A stretch of DNA of 64,000 nt, taken from NCBI GenBank assembly GCA_963834755.1, contig CAWICQ010000011.1:330027-394026 (forward strand), in the 5' to 3' direction. The position numbers and the translations under genes were made by a program. Below, piece by piece: positions 33,562 to 42,282 of this stretch. The number at the start of each line of letters is the position of its first letter. The first letter of the stretch is position 1. This DNA is from Dokdonella_A sp963834755. GTDB lineage: Bacteria; Pseudomonadota; Gammaproteobacteria; Xanthomonadales; Rhodanobacteraceae. Below the pieces are notes generated by a model. The model was not told where the DNA came from. It was given only the letters and a program-made list of their open reading frames with translations, and ran no database searches.

Positions 33562-34350
33562 ATGAATCTCGATCTCAACGGCAAGCACGCTCTGGTCTGC
33601 GGCGGATCCGCCGGTATCGGCTACGCGGCGGCGATCGAGCTCGCCAAACTCGGCGCGGACGTGACGTTGCTCGCGCGCTCGCCCGATGCGCTCGGCCGCG
33701 CACTCGCGAATTTGCCGCGTGTCCACGCGAAACAGACGCACGCGACGATCGCCGCGGACATGAACGAGCACACGGACCTGCGCGCAAGAGTCGAGGCGAT
33801 GGCCAGCGCGCGCGCTGTGCACATTCTCGTCAACAACACCGGCGGTCCGCCCGGTGGGCCCGCGCATGCGGCGGCGCTCGACGATTTCCGCATCGCCTTC
33901 AATCAGCATCTGATGGCCGCACAGATCGTGCTGCAAGCCGTGTTGCCGGGGATGCGTGCGGCGGGTTACGGCCGTATCGTCAACGTGATCTCGACGTCAG
34001 TGAAAGAACCGATCCGCAATCTCGGCGTGTCGAACACGATCCGCGGCGCAATGGCGAGCTGGGCCAAAACCCTTGCGACCGAGCTCGGGCCGTTCGGCAT
34101 CACGGTCAACAACGTGCTGCCGGGCTACACGAAGACGCAGCGGCTCGATCAGATCCTCGCCGATCGCGCGAAGGCGACCGGCAAGCCGGAATCGGAAGTC
34201 GCCAAGACGATGCTGGCGACCGTTCCACTCGGACGTTTCGCCGAACCCGAGGAGATCGCGAATGTGATCGCGTTTCTCGCGACACCGGCGGCCGGTTACA
34301 TCAACGGCATCAATGTGCCGGTCGATGGCGGACGCATGCAATCGCTATGA
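33562..34350 (+). CDS. SDR family protein with degenerate catalytic residues
   Basis: A 262-residue short-chain dehydrogenase fold. The cofactor motif is GGSAGIGYAAA (residues 14-24), NNTG replaces the NNAG motif and the C-terminus ends AAGYINGINVPVDGGRMQSL as in FabG-like enzymes. At the active site the usual Tyr-x3-Lys reads Ser-Asn-Thr-Ile-Arg (GVSNTIRGAMASWAKTLA), so both Tyr and Lys are replaced. I recall an SDR subgroup with this GVSNTxRG signature. It may use another mechanism or only bind NAD(P). It begins the kynurenine gene block and may belong to it. Confidence 0.85.
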   Translation: MNLDLNGKHALVCGGSAGIGYAAAIELAKLGADVTLLARSPDALGRALANLPRVHAKQTHATIAADMNEHTDLRARVEAMASARAVHILVNNTGGPPGGPAHAAALDDFRIAFNQHLMAAQIVLQAVLPGMRAAGYGRIVNVISTSVKEPIRNLGVSNTIRGAMASWAKTLATELGPFGITVNNVLPGYTKTQRLDQILADRAKATGKPESEVAKTMLATVPLGRFAEPEEIANVIAFLATPAAGYINGINVPVDGGRMQSL

Positions 34351-34382
34351 ATGCGGTGCCGAGGCAAGGGCGCGACGCTTTG

Positions 34383-34721
34383 TTACTCCGACGGACGCTT
34401 CCAGACCGCCGGATTTTTCGTAGTCCCCGGCCCCACCACGCACACATGCTGCACGTTGCACACGGTCTTCGCGTTGAGACACGGATTCACGGCGCACTCG
34501 GGGCCGTGCAACATGTCCTTGGTGATCGAAGTTCCCGGTGTGCACGGTCCGCACGCCAAGGCCGGGCAATCCTGGTCCGTCTTGCACGACACCGCGTCGT
34601 TCGCGGATTCGGAAACCTTGTCGCCGCGCCCAGCGTCGCGCGGTGGCGATGAGCGAGCGTGCGCGCAAGCCAGCGCCGCAGACGTCGCAAATGCAAAGAC
34701 TGCAATGTGACGGAGCAACAT
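34383..34721 (-). CDS. exported Cys-rich hypothetical protein, 112 aa
   Basis: The product starts with a signal peptide (MLLRHIAVFAFATSAALACAHA). The mature part has about eight cysteines (SCKTDQDCPALACGPCTPGT, PECAVNPC, TVCNVQHVC) that would form disulfides in the periplasm, resembling small cysteine-knot or EGF-like repeats of unknown role. The Cys after ALA lacks a good lipobox. It is on the strand opposite to the kynurenine block and is probably independent of it. Confidence 0.6.
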   Translation of the reverse strand: MLLRHIAVFAFATSAALACAHARSSPPRDAGRGDKVSESANDAVSCKTDQDCPALACGPCTPGTSITKDMLHGPECAVNPCLNAKTVCNVQHVCVVGPGTTKNPAVWKRPSE

Positions 34722-34834
34722 GGTGTCGCGACTATAACCGCGGTGCCGTTCGCAGGCCATCGTGCGAGCGATCGGCCTGGGGTTTCCAAGCGTCGCAAGG
34801 CTGAAGTCGTCCCAAACCGGCTAAGCTTGGCGGC

Positions 34835-36304
34835 GTGAAGCCGATGCAAACGCTCGCCAATCTGATCGACGGACGCATGACGGAACCGCAGCGCGGCCGC
34901 TATCTCGACGTGTTCGAGCCGGCAACTGCATCCGCATTCGCGCGCGTGCCCGATTCCGATGCCGCGGATGTCGACGCCGCAGTCGCTGCAGCGACGCATG
35001 CGGCACCCGCCTGGGCCGCGACTCCGGCCGAGGACCGCGCGCGGCTCTTGAACCGTCTCGCCGATCTGGTCGAGCGCGATCTCGATGCGCTCGCGCGCCT
35101 CGAATCGCGCAATGCCGGCAAAACCGTCCGGCTTGCGCAGGCACTCGACATCCCGCGTGCGATCGCAAACTTGCGCTTCTTCGCCGCCGCGATCACGCAA
35201 TGGCCGAGCGAAGCGCATCCGATGGAGGACCGCGCCCTCAACTACACATTGCGCCAGCCGCTCGGTGTGGTCGCGTGCATCTCGCCGTGGAATCTGCCGC
35301 TCTATCTTTTTACCTGGAAAATCGCCCCGGCGCTCGCGGCCGGCAACGCCGTCGTCGCCAAACCTTCGGAGATCACGCCGTGCACCGCGGCGCGGCTCGG
35401 CGAGCTCTCGATCGAAGCCGGATTTCCGAGCGGCGTGCTCAATATCGTGCACGGCACCGGCCCCGGTGTTGGCCAGCCGCTGGTCGAACATGCCGACGTG
35501 AAAGCGGTTTCGTTCACCGGCAGCACGCGCACCGGCGCCACGATCGCCACGGCTGCTGCACCGAGATTCAAGAAGCTGTCGCTCGAACTGGGCGGCAAGA
35601 ATCCGGCGATTGTGTTCGCCGATTTCGATTTCAGCGATGCCAACCTCGATACGATCGTGCGTTCGGGTTTTGCCAATCAGGGCGAGATCTGTCTGTGCGG
35701 CTCGCGACTTCTCGTGCAGCGTTCGATCTACGAACGCTTCAAGGAACGTTATCTCGAGCGCGTGCGCGCATTGCGCGTCGGCGATCCGGAAGACGCGGCG
35801 ACCGATCTCGGCGCGCTGGTATCGAAGGCGCATTTCGACAAGGTCGTCGGCTGCATCGCCCGCGCGCGCGAAGAAGGCGGTCGTCTCATCGCCGGCGGCG
35901 AAACAGTGAATGTCGGCGGACGCTGTGCCAACGGCTGGTTCGTAGCGCCGACCGTGATCGAAGGCCTTTCGCCCGACAGCGCGACCAACCAGGAAGAAAT
36001 CTTCGGCCCGGTCGTCACGCTGATCCCGTTCGACAACGACGACGATGCGGTGCGCATTGCCAACGGCACCGGTTACGGACTCGCCGCATCGCTGTGGACC
36101 ACCGATCTCGATCGCGCCCATCGCGTCTCGGGCCGCCTCGAGTTCGGCATCGTCTGGATCAACTGCTGGCTTCTGCGCGACCTGCGCACGCCGTTCGGCG
36201 GCGTCAAGAATTCCGGCGTCGGGCGCGAAGGCGGCGTCGATGCGTTACGCTTCTTCACCGAGTCGAAGAACATCTGCATTCAGCTCGGGGGCCAGGCGCG
36301 ATGA
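34835..36304 (+). CDS. nbaE: 2-aminomuconate-6-semialdehyde dehydrogenase (ALDH family)
   Basis: A 489-residue NAD-dependent aldehyde dehydrogenase: SPWNLPLYLFTWKIAPALAAGN, the Glu general base in KKLSLELGGKNP and the catalytic Cys in NQGEICLCGSR (Cys286 or 288). The C-terminal region ends NSGVGREGG. Context with RidA-type deaminase, 3-HAA dioxygenase, ACMS decarboxylase, KynU and Kmo points to oxidation of 2-aminomuconate semialdehyde to 2-aminomuconate. It starts at a GTG (VKPMQTLANLIDG); the ATG at 34844 is an alternative. ALDH family certain, exact substrate by context. Confidence 0.85.
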   Translation: MKPMQTLANLIDGRMTEPQRGRYLDVFEPATASAFARVPDSDAADVDAAVAAATHAAPAWAATPAEDRARLLNRLADLVERDLDALARLESRNAGKTVRLAQALDIPRAIANLRFFAAAITQWPSEAHPMEDRALNYTLRQPLGVVACISPWNLPLYLFTWKIAPALAAGNAVVAKPSEITPCTAARLGELSIEAGFPSGVLNIVHGTGPGVGQPLVEHADVKAVSFTGSTRTGATIATAAAPRFKKLSLELGGKNPAIVFADFDFSDANLDTIVRSGFANQGEICLCGSRLLVQRSIYERFKERYLERVRALRVGDPEDAATDLGALVSKAHFDKVVGCIARAREEGGRLIAGGETVNVGGRCANGWFVAPTVIEGLSPDSATNQEEIFGPVVTLIPFDNDDDAVRIANGTGYGLAASLWTTDLDRAHRVSGRLEFGIVWINCWLLRDLRTPFGGVKNSGVGREGGVDALRFFTESKNICIQLGGQAR

Positions 36305-36384
36305 ACGCGGGATCGACAACGGAATTCATCGACGGCCTGCGCTTCTACGCCGCGAGGTCCGGCCGCTCGTCATGCCGAATCTGA
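36301..36384 (+). CDS. possible 27-codon coupling ORF before carbonic anhydrase
   Basis: An ATG at 36301 overlaps the ALDH stop (ATGA) and reads MNAGSTTEFIDGLRFYAARS... for 27 codons. It ends 12 bases inside the carbonic anhydrase gene in another frame. It may be a translational-coupling leader, or a decayed gene start. No family is recognised. Confidence 0.2.
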   Translation: MNAGSTTEFIDGLRFYAARSGRSSCRI

Positions 36385-37028
36385 AAGACCTCCTCGAACG
36401 CAACCGCGCATGGTCGACCGCGCTGCGCGAGCGCGATCCTGAATATTTCCGTCGGCTGAGCGACCAGCAGGCGCCGAAATATCTCTGGATCGGCTGTTCG
36501 GATTCGCGCGTGCCGGCGAACCAGATCATCGACATGGCGCCGGGCGAAGTGTTCGTGCACCGCAACGTCGCCAATGTCGTCGTGCACACCGATCTCAACT
36601 GCATCAGCGCTATTCAGTTCGCTGTCGACGTGCTCAAGGTCGAGCACGTCCTCGTCGTCGGCCATTACGGTTGCGGCGGCGTGCTGGCGGCGCTCGAAGA
36701 TCGACGGCTCGGGCTCGTCGACAACTGGTTGCGTCACGTCGGCGACGTGATGCTCAAGCGCGCCGAAGCGTTGCAGCGCATCGCCGATCCGACGTTGCGT
36801 CATGCGAGACTGTGCGAATTCAACGTGATCGAGCAGGCCGTCAACGTTTGCCAGACGACGATCGTGCAGGATGCGTGGGATCGCGGCCAGCCGCTCAGCG
36901 TGCATGGCTGGATCTACGGCCTCGAGGACGGCCTGGTTCGCGATCTCGGCGTCAATATCAATGCGCGCGTACAAACTGCGGCCTCGGCGGCCGCGGCGAT
37001 CGCGGCGCTCCACGAGCGGACGCGTTGA
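36372..37028 (+). CDS. can: beta-class carbonic anhydrase
   Basis: A 218-residue beta carbonic anhydrase. Zinc ligands Cys42, His98 and Cys101 and the Asp44-Arg46 dyad are all present (WIGCSDSRVPAN; VVGHYGCGGV). It interconverts CO2 and bicarbonate in the cytosol. Placed between the semialdehyde dehydrogenase and other kynurenine genes, it may handle CO2 released by ACMS decarboxylase, though it could be a bystander. The ATG at 36372 (MPNLKDLLERNRAW) fits the family start. Confidence 0.95.
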   Translation: MPNLKDLLERNRAWSTALRERDPEYFRRLSDQQAPKYLWIGCSDSRVPANQIIDMAPGEVFVHRNVANVVVHTDLNCISAIQFAVDVLKVEHVLVVGHYGCGGVLAALEDRRLGLVDNWLRHVGDVMLKRAEALQRIADPTLRHARLCEFNVIEQAVNVCQTTIVQDAWDRGQPLSVHGWIYGLEDGLVRDLGVNINARVQTAASAAAAIAALHERTR

Positions 37029-37062
37029 TACCCGGCCGCCGAGGCCACGATAGGAGGAATCG

Positions 37063-38418
37063 ATGCGTTTCGCCGTGCTTCTCGCCGCCGCACTCACGTT
37101 CTCCGCCGCATTCGCCGCCGAAGAGCAGCTTTCTCCCTATCAATGGCAGCAGCAACAGAAAGTTGCCTTCGATAAATCGGAAAAGGTATACGCCGAAGCG
37201 CTCAAGCGCAACGGCCTGCTCGCCCAGTTCAAGGCGATGCGCGATGCGTATCGCGGCGATCCGAACCACGCGTTCCGCGTCGTGTTCGGGCAATACATGA
37301 GCTGGTATCAGAGTTTCGTCGGCGATTATGAAGGCGCGCACGACGCCTACTCGATCCGGCAACTGCCGAGCTCCGACGACGCTCCATCGCCGTTGACGAC
37401 CGGCTACACGGCCAAACCCGCGCTCGACGAAATCGCCGAACTTGCCAAAGGCCGCAAGGCGATCTTTTTCAACGAGGCGCACAACGTTCCGCTGACTCGC
37501 ACGCTTACGGTGGAATTGCTGCCGAAGCTGCGTGCGGACGGCTACAACTATTTCGCCGCCGAGACGGTCTACTCCACCGACACCGACCTGCAGAAGCGCG
37601 GCTATCCGACGCCGAAAAGCGGCTTCTACACGATGGAGCCGATCAGTGCGGAAATGGTGCGTACCGCGCTCAAGCTCGGTTTCAAGGTCGTCGGCTACGA
37701 GTCCGAAAAGGAAGGCAATGGCGACGTGCGCGAGTACGACCAGGCCAAGAACCTCTATGAGCGCGTGTTCAAGAACGATCCCAACGCGCGCGTCGTAGTC
37801 AACGCCGGTTATGCGCACATCCAGGAAAACGGCCGATATCTCGGCGGTTTGAGCATGGCACAGCATCTCCGTAAGCTCACGAACATCGATCCGCTGACGA
37901 TCGAGCAGACGATGCTGATCGAACATCCGCCCGGGACGGAGAATCATCCCTACTATCACGCCGTCATCGATACACTGAAACCGACCGCGCCGATCGTGTT
38001 TGTCGACAAGAATGGCAAACCGTGGTCGCTGAAACCGAAGGCCTATGACGTCAGCGTGTTCTTCCCGCCCGACGTGATCCAATCCGACCGCCCGACCTGG
38101 CTCGACCTCGGCGGGCTGCGCAAGCCCTACTCGGTCAGCGGCAGCCAGTTCTGCCAGGACCAATATCCGTGCCTGATCGAAGCGCGCTACGCGAACGAGG
38201 GCGACGATGCCATTCCAGCCGATCGCCTCGTGCTGAACCCGGTCGAGAAGGCCGAGCGCCTCGAAGATCGGCTCATCATGGGCAGCCACGGCGTGACGCA
38301 GGCGAGCCTGTATCTGCGCCCGGGCAGCTATCGCGTCGTCAGCACCAACGAAGCGAACCGCACGCTGTATCGCGTCGACATCACCGTCGAAGGCCCGTCG
38401 ACGGGCGGCTCGCCCTGA
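37063..38418 (+). CDS. exported EreA/ChaN-like hypothetical protein
   Basis: A 451-residue protein with a signal peptide (residues 1-18, LLAAALTFSAAFA). The region KAIFFNEAHNVPLTRTLTVELLPKLRADGYNYFAAET resembles the Glu-Ala-His motif of the erythromycin esterase/ChaN/TraB-type superfamily, and VVVNAGYAHIQENG supplies a second conserved His. The C-terminal 100 residues look like a beta-sandwich (SLYLRPGSYRVVSTNEANRTLYRVDITVEG). It has a GGAGG ribosome site. It would act in the periplasm; reaction unknown. It sits within the kynurenine block on the same strand. Confidence 0.65.
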   Translation: MRFAVLLAAALTFSAAFAAEEQLSPYQWQQQQKVAFDKSEKVYAEALKRNGLLAQFKAMRDAYRGDPNHAFRVVFGQYMSWYQSFVGDYEGAHDAYSIRQLPSSDDAPSPLTTGYTAKPALDEIAELAKGRKAIFFNEAHNVPLTRTLTVELLPKLRADGYNYFAAETVYSTDTDLQKRGYPTPKSGFYTMEPISAEMVRTALKLGFKVVGYESEKEGNGDVREYDQAKNLYERVFKNDPNARVVVNAGYAHIQENGRYLGGLSMAQHLRKLTNIDPLTIEQTMLIEHPPGTENHPYYHAVIDTLKPTAPIVFVDKNGKPWSLKPKAYDVSVFFPPDVIQSDRPTWLDLGGLRKPYSVSGSQFCQDQYPCLIEARYANEGDDAIPADRLVLNPVEKAERLEDRLIMGSHGVTQASLYLRPGSYRVVSTNEANRTLYRVDITVEGPSTGGSP

Positions 38419-38431
38419 GCCGCTCCGCGCA

Positions 38432-38857
38432 ATGAACGAGCCCGTACGCACGGCCGGCGCGCCCGCACCCGTCGGCGCCTATCCGCATGCGCGACGCGTC
38501 GGGCCATTGTTGTTCCTGTCCGGCGTCGGACCGCGCACGCCCGGCTCGAACGAGATCCCGGGCAATGTCTACGACGATCAGCGGCGTCTGATCGCGTACG
38601 ACATCGAAGCGCAATGCCGGCAAGTCTTCGCCAACGTGCGCGCCGTGCTCGAAGCGAGCGGCGCGCGCTGGGAGGATCTTGCCGACGTGACCGTTTTCCT
38701 GACCGACATGGCGCGCGATTTCGCCGCCTACAACCGCGTTTACGCCGAATATTTCCGCGATCCTGCGACGGCACCGTGCCGCACGACCCTCGGCATCACC
38801 GCGCTGCCGACGCCGATCGCGATCGAGCTCAAGTGCATCGCGGTTTTGTCTGCATAG
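38432..38857 (+). CDS. nbaF: RidA family deaminase, probable 2-aminomuconate deaminase
   Basis: A 141-residue YjgF/YER057c/UK114 protein. GAYPHARRVGPLLFLSGVGP, DIEAQCRQVFANVRAVLEASG, DVTVFLTDMARDFAAYN and the conserved Arg in CRTTLGITALPTPIAIELKCIAV are typical. 2-aminomuconate deaminases of kynurenine and 2-nitrobenzoate pathways belong to this family, and the flanking genes supply the preceding steps. It starts 13 bases after the previous stop. Family certain; substrate by context. Confidence 0.85.
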   Translation: MNEPVRTAGAPAPVGAYPHARRVGPLLFLSGVGPRTPGSNEIPGNVYDDQRRLIAYDIEAQCRQVFANVRAVLEASGARWEDLADVTVFLTDMARDFAAYNRVYAEYFRDPATAPCRTTLGITALPTPIAIELKCIAVLSA

Positions 38858-38945
38858 ACTGGGCGTTGCCGACACCATTCATCAGCGGTTGGCACTTATC
38901 GAGTAAACCCTTTACCGCGTTCACCGCATGCGCCACGATGCGCAT

Positions 38946-39386
38946 ATGCATTGCTCCGTCATTCGCGCCGGCTTCTTGATGCTTTGCATGACGATCATGG
39001 GCTGCAAGGACGACACGAAGCTCGAAGGCACGCCCGTCGAGCTCACCGTCGCAGGTCATCCGGTGATTCTGCGGATGGGAAACTGCCAGATCTACAAGGT
39101 CGAACGCAGCCTGCTGCGCGGCGAGCGCAAGACACGTGTGTTGACCACGGATTTTTATCTCGGCTTTACCGTGTGCACGCGCCAATCGCTCAGCAAGGAC
39201 GGCGACTACGCGATCGCATCGCTATGCCGTCAGGCCATCGGCGCCGGCGGCGGATGTGCAACCGGGGCGACCTACCGAACGCGCGACGGGGACCATTGGG
39301 AAAAGGATGTCGGCGACGGAAAGTGGAAACCCGTCGATGAACCCGATGCCGCGCCCGACGCCAAAGCAAAGCCACCGAACACTTAG
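38946..39386 (+). CDS. lipoprotein of unknown function
   Basis: A 146-residue protein with a lipoprotein signal (FLMLCMTIMGC; the lipobox Cys is residue 20 from the ATG at 38946). The mature part (TPVELTVAGHPVILRMGNCQIYKVERSLLRGERKTRV) has several Cys that could pair, and an acidic Pro/Ala tail. Six codons upstream is another in-frame ATG (38928). It separates nbaF from nbaC. The family is not recognised. Confidence 0.6.
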   Translation: MHCSVIRAGFLMLCMTIMGCKDDTKLEGTPVELTVAGHPVILRMGNCQIYKVERSLLRGERKTRVLTTDFYLGFTVCTRQSLSKDGDYAIASLCRQAIGAGGGCATGATYRTRDGDHWEKDVGDGKWKPVDEPDAAPDAKAKPPNT

Positions 39387-39468
39387 ACACGAGCGAGTAC
39401 GCGCCGCCGCGGTCCGGACGCGGGGTATCATTGCGGTTTGCTACCGGCAGCCGAGCGGGCGCAACCGT

Positions 39469-39993
39469 ATGAGTCTTGTTCCTCCATTCGACTTGAAGCA
39501 CTGGATCGATAAGCACCGCCATTTGCTGAAGCCGCCGGTCGGCAACAAGTGCATCGTCGACGGCGATTTCATCGTGATGATCGTCGGCGGTCCGAACGCG
39601 CGCACCGACTACCACTGGGATGAAGGTCCCGAATTCTTCTACCAGCTCGAAGGCGAGATGGTGCTGAAGGTGCAGGAAGACGGACGCGCGAGAGACATTC
39701 CGATCCGCGCCGGCGAGATCTTCTATCTGCCGCCGCGCACGCCTCATTCGCCGCAGCGAATGCCCCATTCCGTCGGGCTCGTGATCGAGCGCAAGCGTCT
39801 GCCGAACGAGAAGGACGGCCTGCTCTGGTTCTGCGAACGCTGCAACCACCCGCTGTACGAGGAATTCTTCACGCTCGGCAACATCGAGACGGATTTCCCG
39901 GCCGTGTTCGACCGTTTCTATCGTTCGCTCGAAGCGCGCACGTGCAAAGCTTGCGGGCATGTGAATCCGGCGCCGGAAAAGTACCGAAGCTGA
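39469..39993 (+). CDS. nbaC: 3-hydroxyanthranilate 3,4-dioxygenase
   Basis: A 174-residue cupin dioxygenase that opens the ring of 3-hydroxyanthranilate to 2-amino-3-carboxymuconate semialdehyde. Fe(II) ligands are His49 and Glu55 (DYHWDEGPEFFYQLEGEM) and a His in LPPRTPHSPQR near 93. The bacterial C-terminal rubredoxin-like Fe site is intact (Cys122, Cys125, Cys159, Cys162). The ATG (MSLVPPFDLKHWIDKHR) is the family start; longer in-frame codons overlap the lipoprotein gene. Confidence 0.96.
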   Translation: MSLVPPFDLKHWIDKHRHLLKPPVGNKCIVDGDFIVMIVGGPNARTDYHWDEGPEFFYQLEGEMVLKVQEDGRARDIPIRAGEIFYLPPRTPHSPQRMPHSVGLVIERKRLPNEKDGLLWFCERCNHPLYEEFFTLGNIETDFPAVFDRFYRSLEARTCKACGHVNPAPEKYRS

Positions 39994-40028
39994 AAGCGAA
40001 TCCGAAAGGACGCAACCCCGCACCAAAT

Positions 40029-40129
40029 CCCTCCCCTTCGAGGCGAGGGTTGGGTGGGGATGATGTTGCTGCAAGGTTCCCCCGGGGCGAACACCATCCC
40101 CACCCCGTCCCTCCTCTTGAAGGCGAGGG
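40029..40129. repeat. dispersed palindromic repeat R2, copy 1
   Basis: The first arm (CCCTCCCCTTCGAGGCGAGG followed by GTTGGGTGGGGATG, 40029-40062) and the second arm (CATCCCCACCCCGTCCCTCC... to GAGGG, 40095-40129) are inverted copies around about 30 bases. It lies between nbaC and the FUSC gene. A second copy is at 52330-52427 in ccmF. Confidence 0.75.
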
Positions 40130-40141
40130 AAAAAAGCCCGA

Positions 40142-42272
40142 ATGCTGCGCAACCTGATCCAACTCAAACCCCGCGATGTGCCGCTGCGCGTCGCGTTGCG
40201 CAACACGCTCGCGGTCGTCGTGCCGCTCGGCGTCGGCATCGCCACCGATCATGCGGCTATCGGCCTTGGCATCGCAGCCGGTGCGCTGAACACGATGTTT
40301 CTCGATCAGCCGGGGCCGTATCGCCTGCGCATGCAGCGCATGTTGCTGACCGCCCTGGCCGCCGGAATTTCGGCGTTCGTCGGTAGCCTCGTGGCGAACA
40401 GCGCCGCAGCGCTGACGATTGCGGCGCTGATCTGGGGCGTCGCCGGCGGATTGCTCGTCGCGCTCGGACCGAATGCAGGTCGCGCGGGATTGACCAGCAT
40501 GATCCTCCTCGTCGTGACCGCCGCGACGCCGCGCCCGCTGGGCGAAGCGCTGGACGCGGCGCTCCTGATCGGCACGGGCGGGGTTCTGCAGATGCTGCTC
40601 GCAATCGCCGCGTGGCCACTGCAACGGTATGGGCCGGAACGCCACGCGCTCGCTGCGCTCTGCGCGCAGCTGGCGACCAACGCACGCCAGCCGACCGATC
40701 ACGCGCAAGCGCCGCCGGTGACGCAGTCGTTGATCGATGTCGAAAGCCTGCTGTACGGCGCGCATCGCGCGCGCGGCGAAGTCATGGAGACGTTCCGCGT
40801 GCTCGCCGGCATCGTCGAGCGCATCCGACGCGAATCTGCTCGCCCTCGCCGATCTCGATGCGATGATCGACGACGCGGATGCACGAGCAACCATCGGACG
40901 TTTGCGCGAATACGCCGCACGCACGCTGCTCGCGCTCGCCGACGCGCTCGAACACGGCGCGAGTCCGCTGGCCGCTTCGGCGGCGATGGAGGGACTCGAT
41001 TCCGCGCTCGCGGCGCTCGGGGAAATCGCCGCGAAAAAGATCGATCGGCGCTCGCAGCGCAAGCTCGCCATCGCGCTCGCGCGCGCGAACGGGCTCGCCG
41101 GCCAATTGCGCGCGGCGCTGCGCAACGCCGACTTCGCCGGCAGCCGCGGCGATCTTCGCGCGGAAGCCGCCGAGGCGCGCCTACCGCGTGCGTTGCGTCA
41201 GCGCAATGCGCTGGCGATCCTGCGCGCGAACCTCACGTTTTCATCGATCGCATTCCGGCATGCGATCCGCTGCGGCGTCTGCCTTGCGATCGCGGTCGCC
41301 GGCGAACGCATGAGCGGGTTGCCGCACGGCTACTGGATTCCGATGACCACGGCGATCGTGCTGAAGCCTGATTTCGCCGGCACGTTCAGTTTCGGATTGT
41401 TGCGCGTCGCCGGCACCATGCTCGGCCTCGTGCTGACGACCGCGCTGGTGCATTACGCATTCGGCAGCGACTGGGAACGCCTCGCGCTGCTCGCGGTGCT
41501 TTGCGTCGGATTCCGCTTGCTGACGACGGTGCATTACGGCATCGGCGTGGCGCTCCTGACCGGCCTCGTCGTGATTCTGCTCTCGTTCGACGGCATCGCA
41601 CCGGCCGGCACGATGGTCGCGCGCGGCGTCGCCACCGCGCTCGGCAGCGCGCTCGCGCTGACCGGCTATCTCGTCTGGCCGACCTGGGAAAGCCGCCGCG
41701 TCCCGGACGCGCTCGCGGCCATGATCGATGCGTATCGCGCGCACTTGAACGCTCTGCTGCGCGGCGATGCGTCTGCTCGCGCGGTGGCGCGGTCGGCGGC
41801 TCGCAGCGCGCGCACGAATGCGCAGGCGTCGCTCGATCGACTGCGCGGCGAACCGCGTCACGACCGCCCGTTGCTCGCACTCGGTGAAAGCGTGTTCGCC
41901 AATGCGAACCGCTTCATCCGCGCCGACATGGCGCTCGAAGCGATGCTCGACGATGCGCACGCGTTGCCGGCGCGCGAGCAGGTGCTCGCGTTCGCCGCGC
42001 GGGTGGATGCGAATCTCACGGCGATCGCCGATGCATTGCGTCGCGGGACCGTACCGAACGTCGAGCGCCTGCGTGGCGCGGAGCGCGCACTGGCCGAACA
42101 CCTGGACGCGCCGCAGGCCGACGACGCCCGCCGCGACGACGCCAGCGCAGTCGTCGACGCATGCGACCGCATCACCGATAGCGTCGATACGCTGGCCCAC
42201 TTGCTGCGCCAGCGCAGGCACGCCGCCGCGATCGCTGTCGACTCCGCACAACGGACGAAGGCGAGCGGGTAA
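40142..42272 (+). pseudogene. FUSC/YccS-type inner membrane protein, frameshifted
   Basis: Two overlapping frames together form a protein of about 710 residues. The first (from ATG 40142, MLRNLIQLKPRDVPLRVALRNTLAVVVPLG) has a bundle of five to six membrane helices; the second (ending at 42272) holds a linker, the FUSC repeat (MSGLPHGYWIPMTTAIVLKPDFAGTFSFG) with five to six more helices and a cytosolic C-terminal domain. The frames join at 40825-40826, where removing one C of ATCCGAC gives an uninterrupted GIVERI-DANLLALADLD. FUSC proteins are proposed exporters of aromatic acids, which suits a kynurenine locus. Either a real mutation or an assembly error. Confidence 0.75.
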
Positions 42273-42282
42273 ACTGCGCCCC

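Noticed and set aside
36958..38451. 497-codon minus-strand frame opposite the EreA/ChaN-like gene
   Set aside because: The plus-strand frame has a signal peptide, ribosome site and motif conservation; the minus frame has none.
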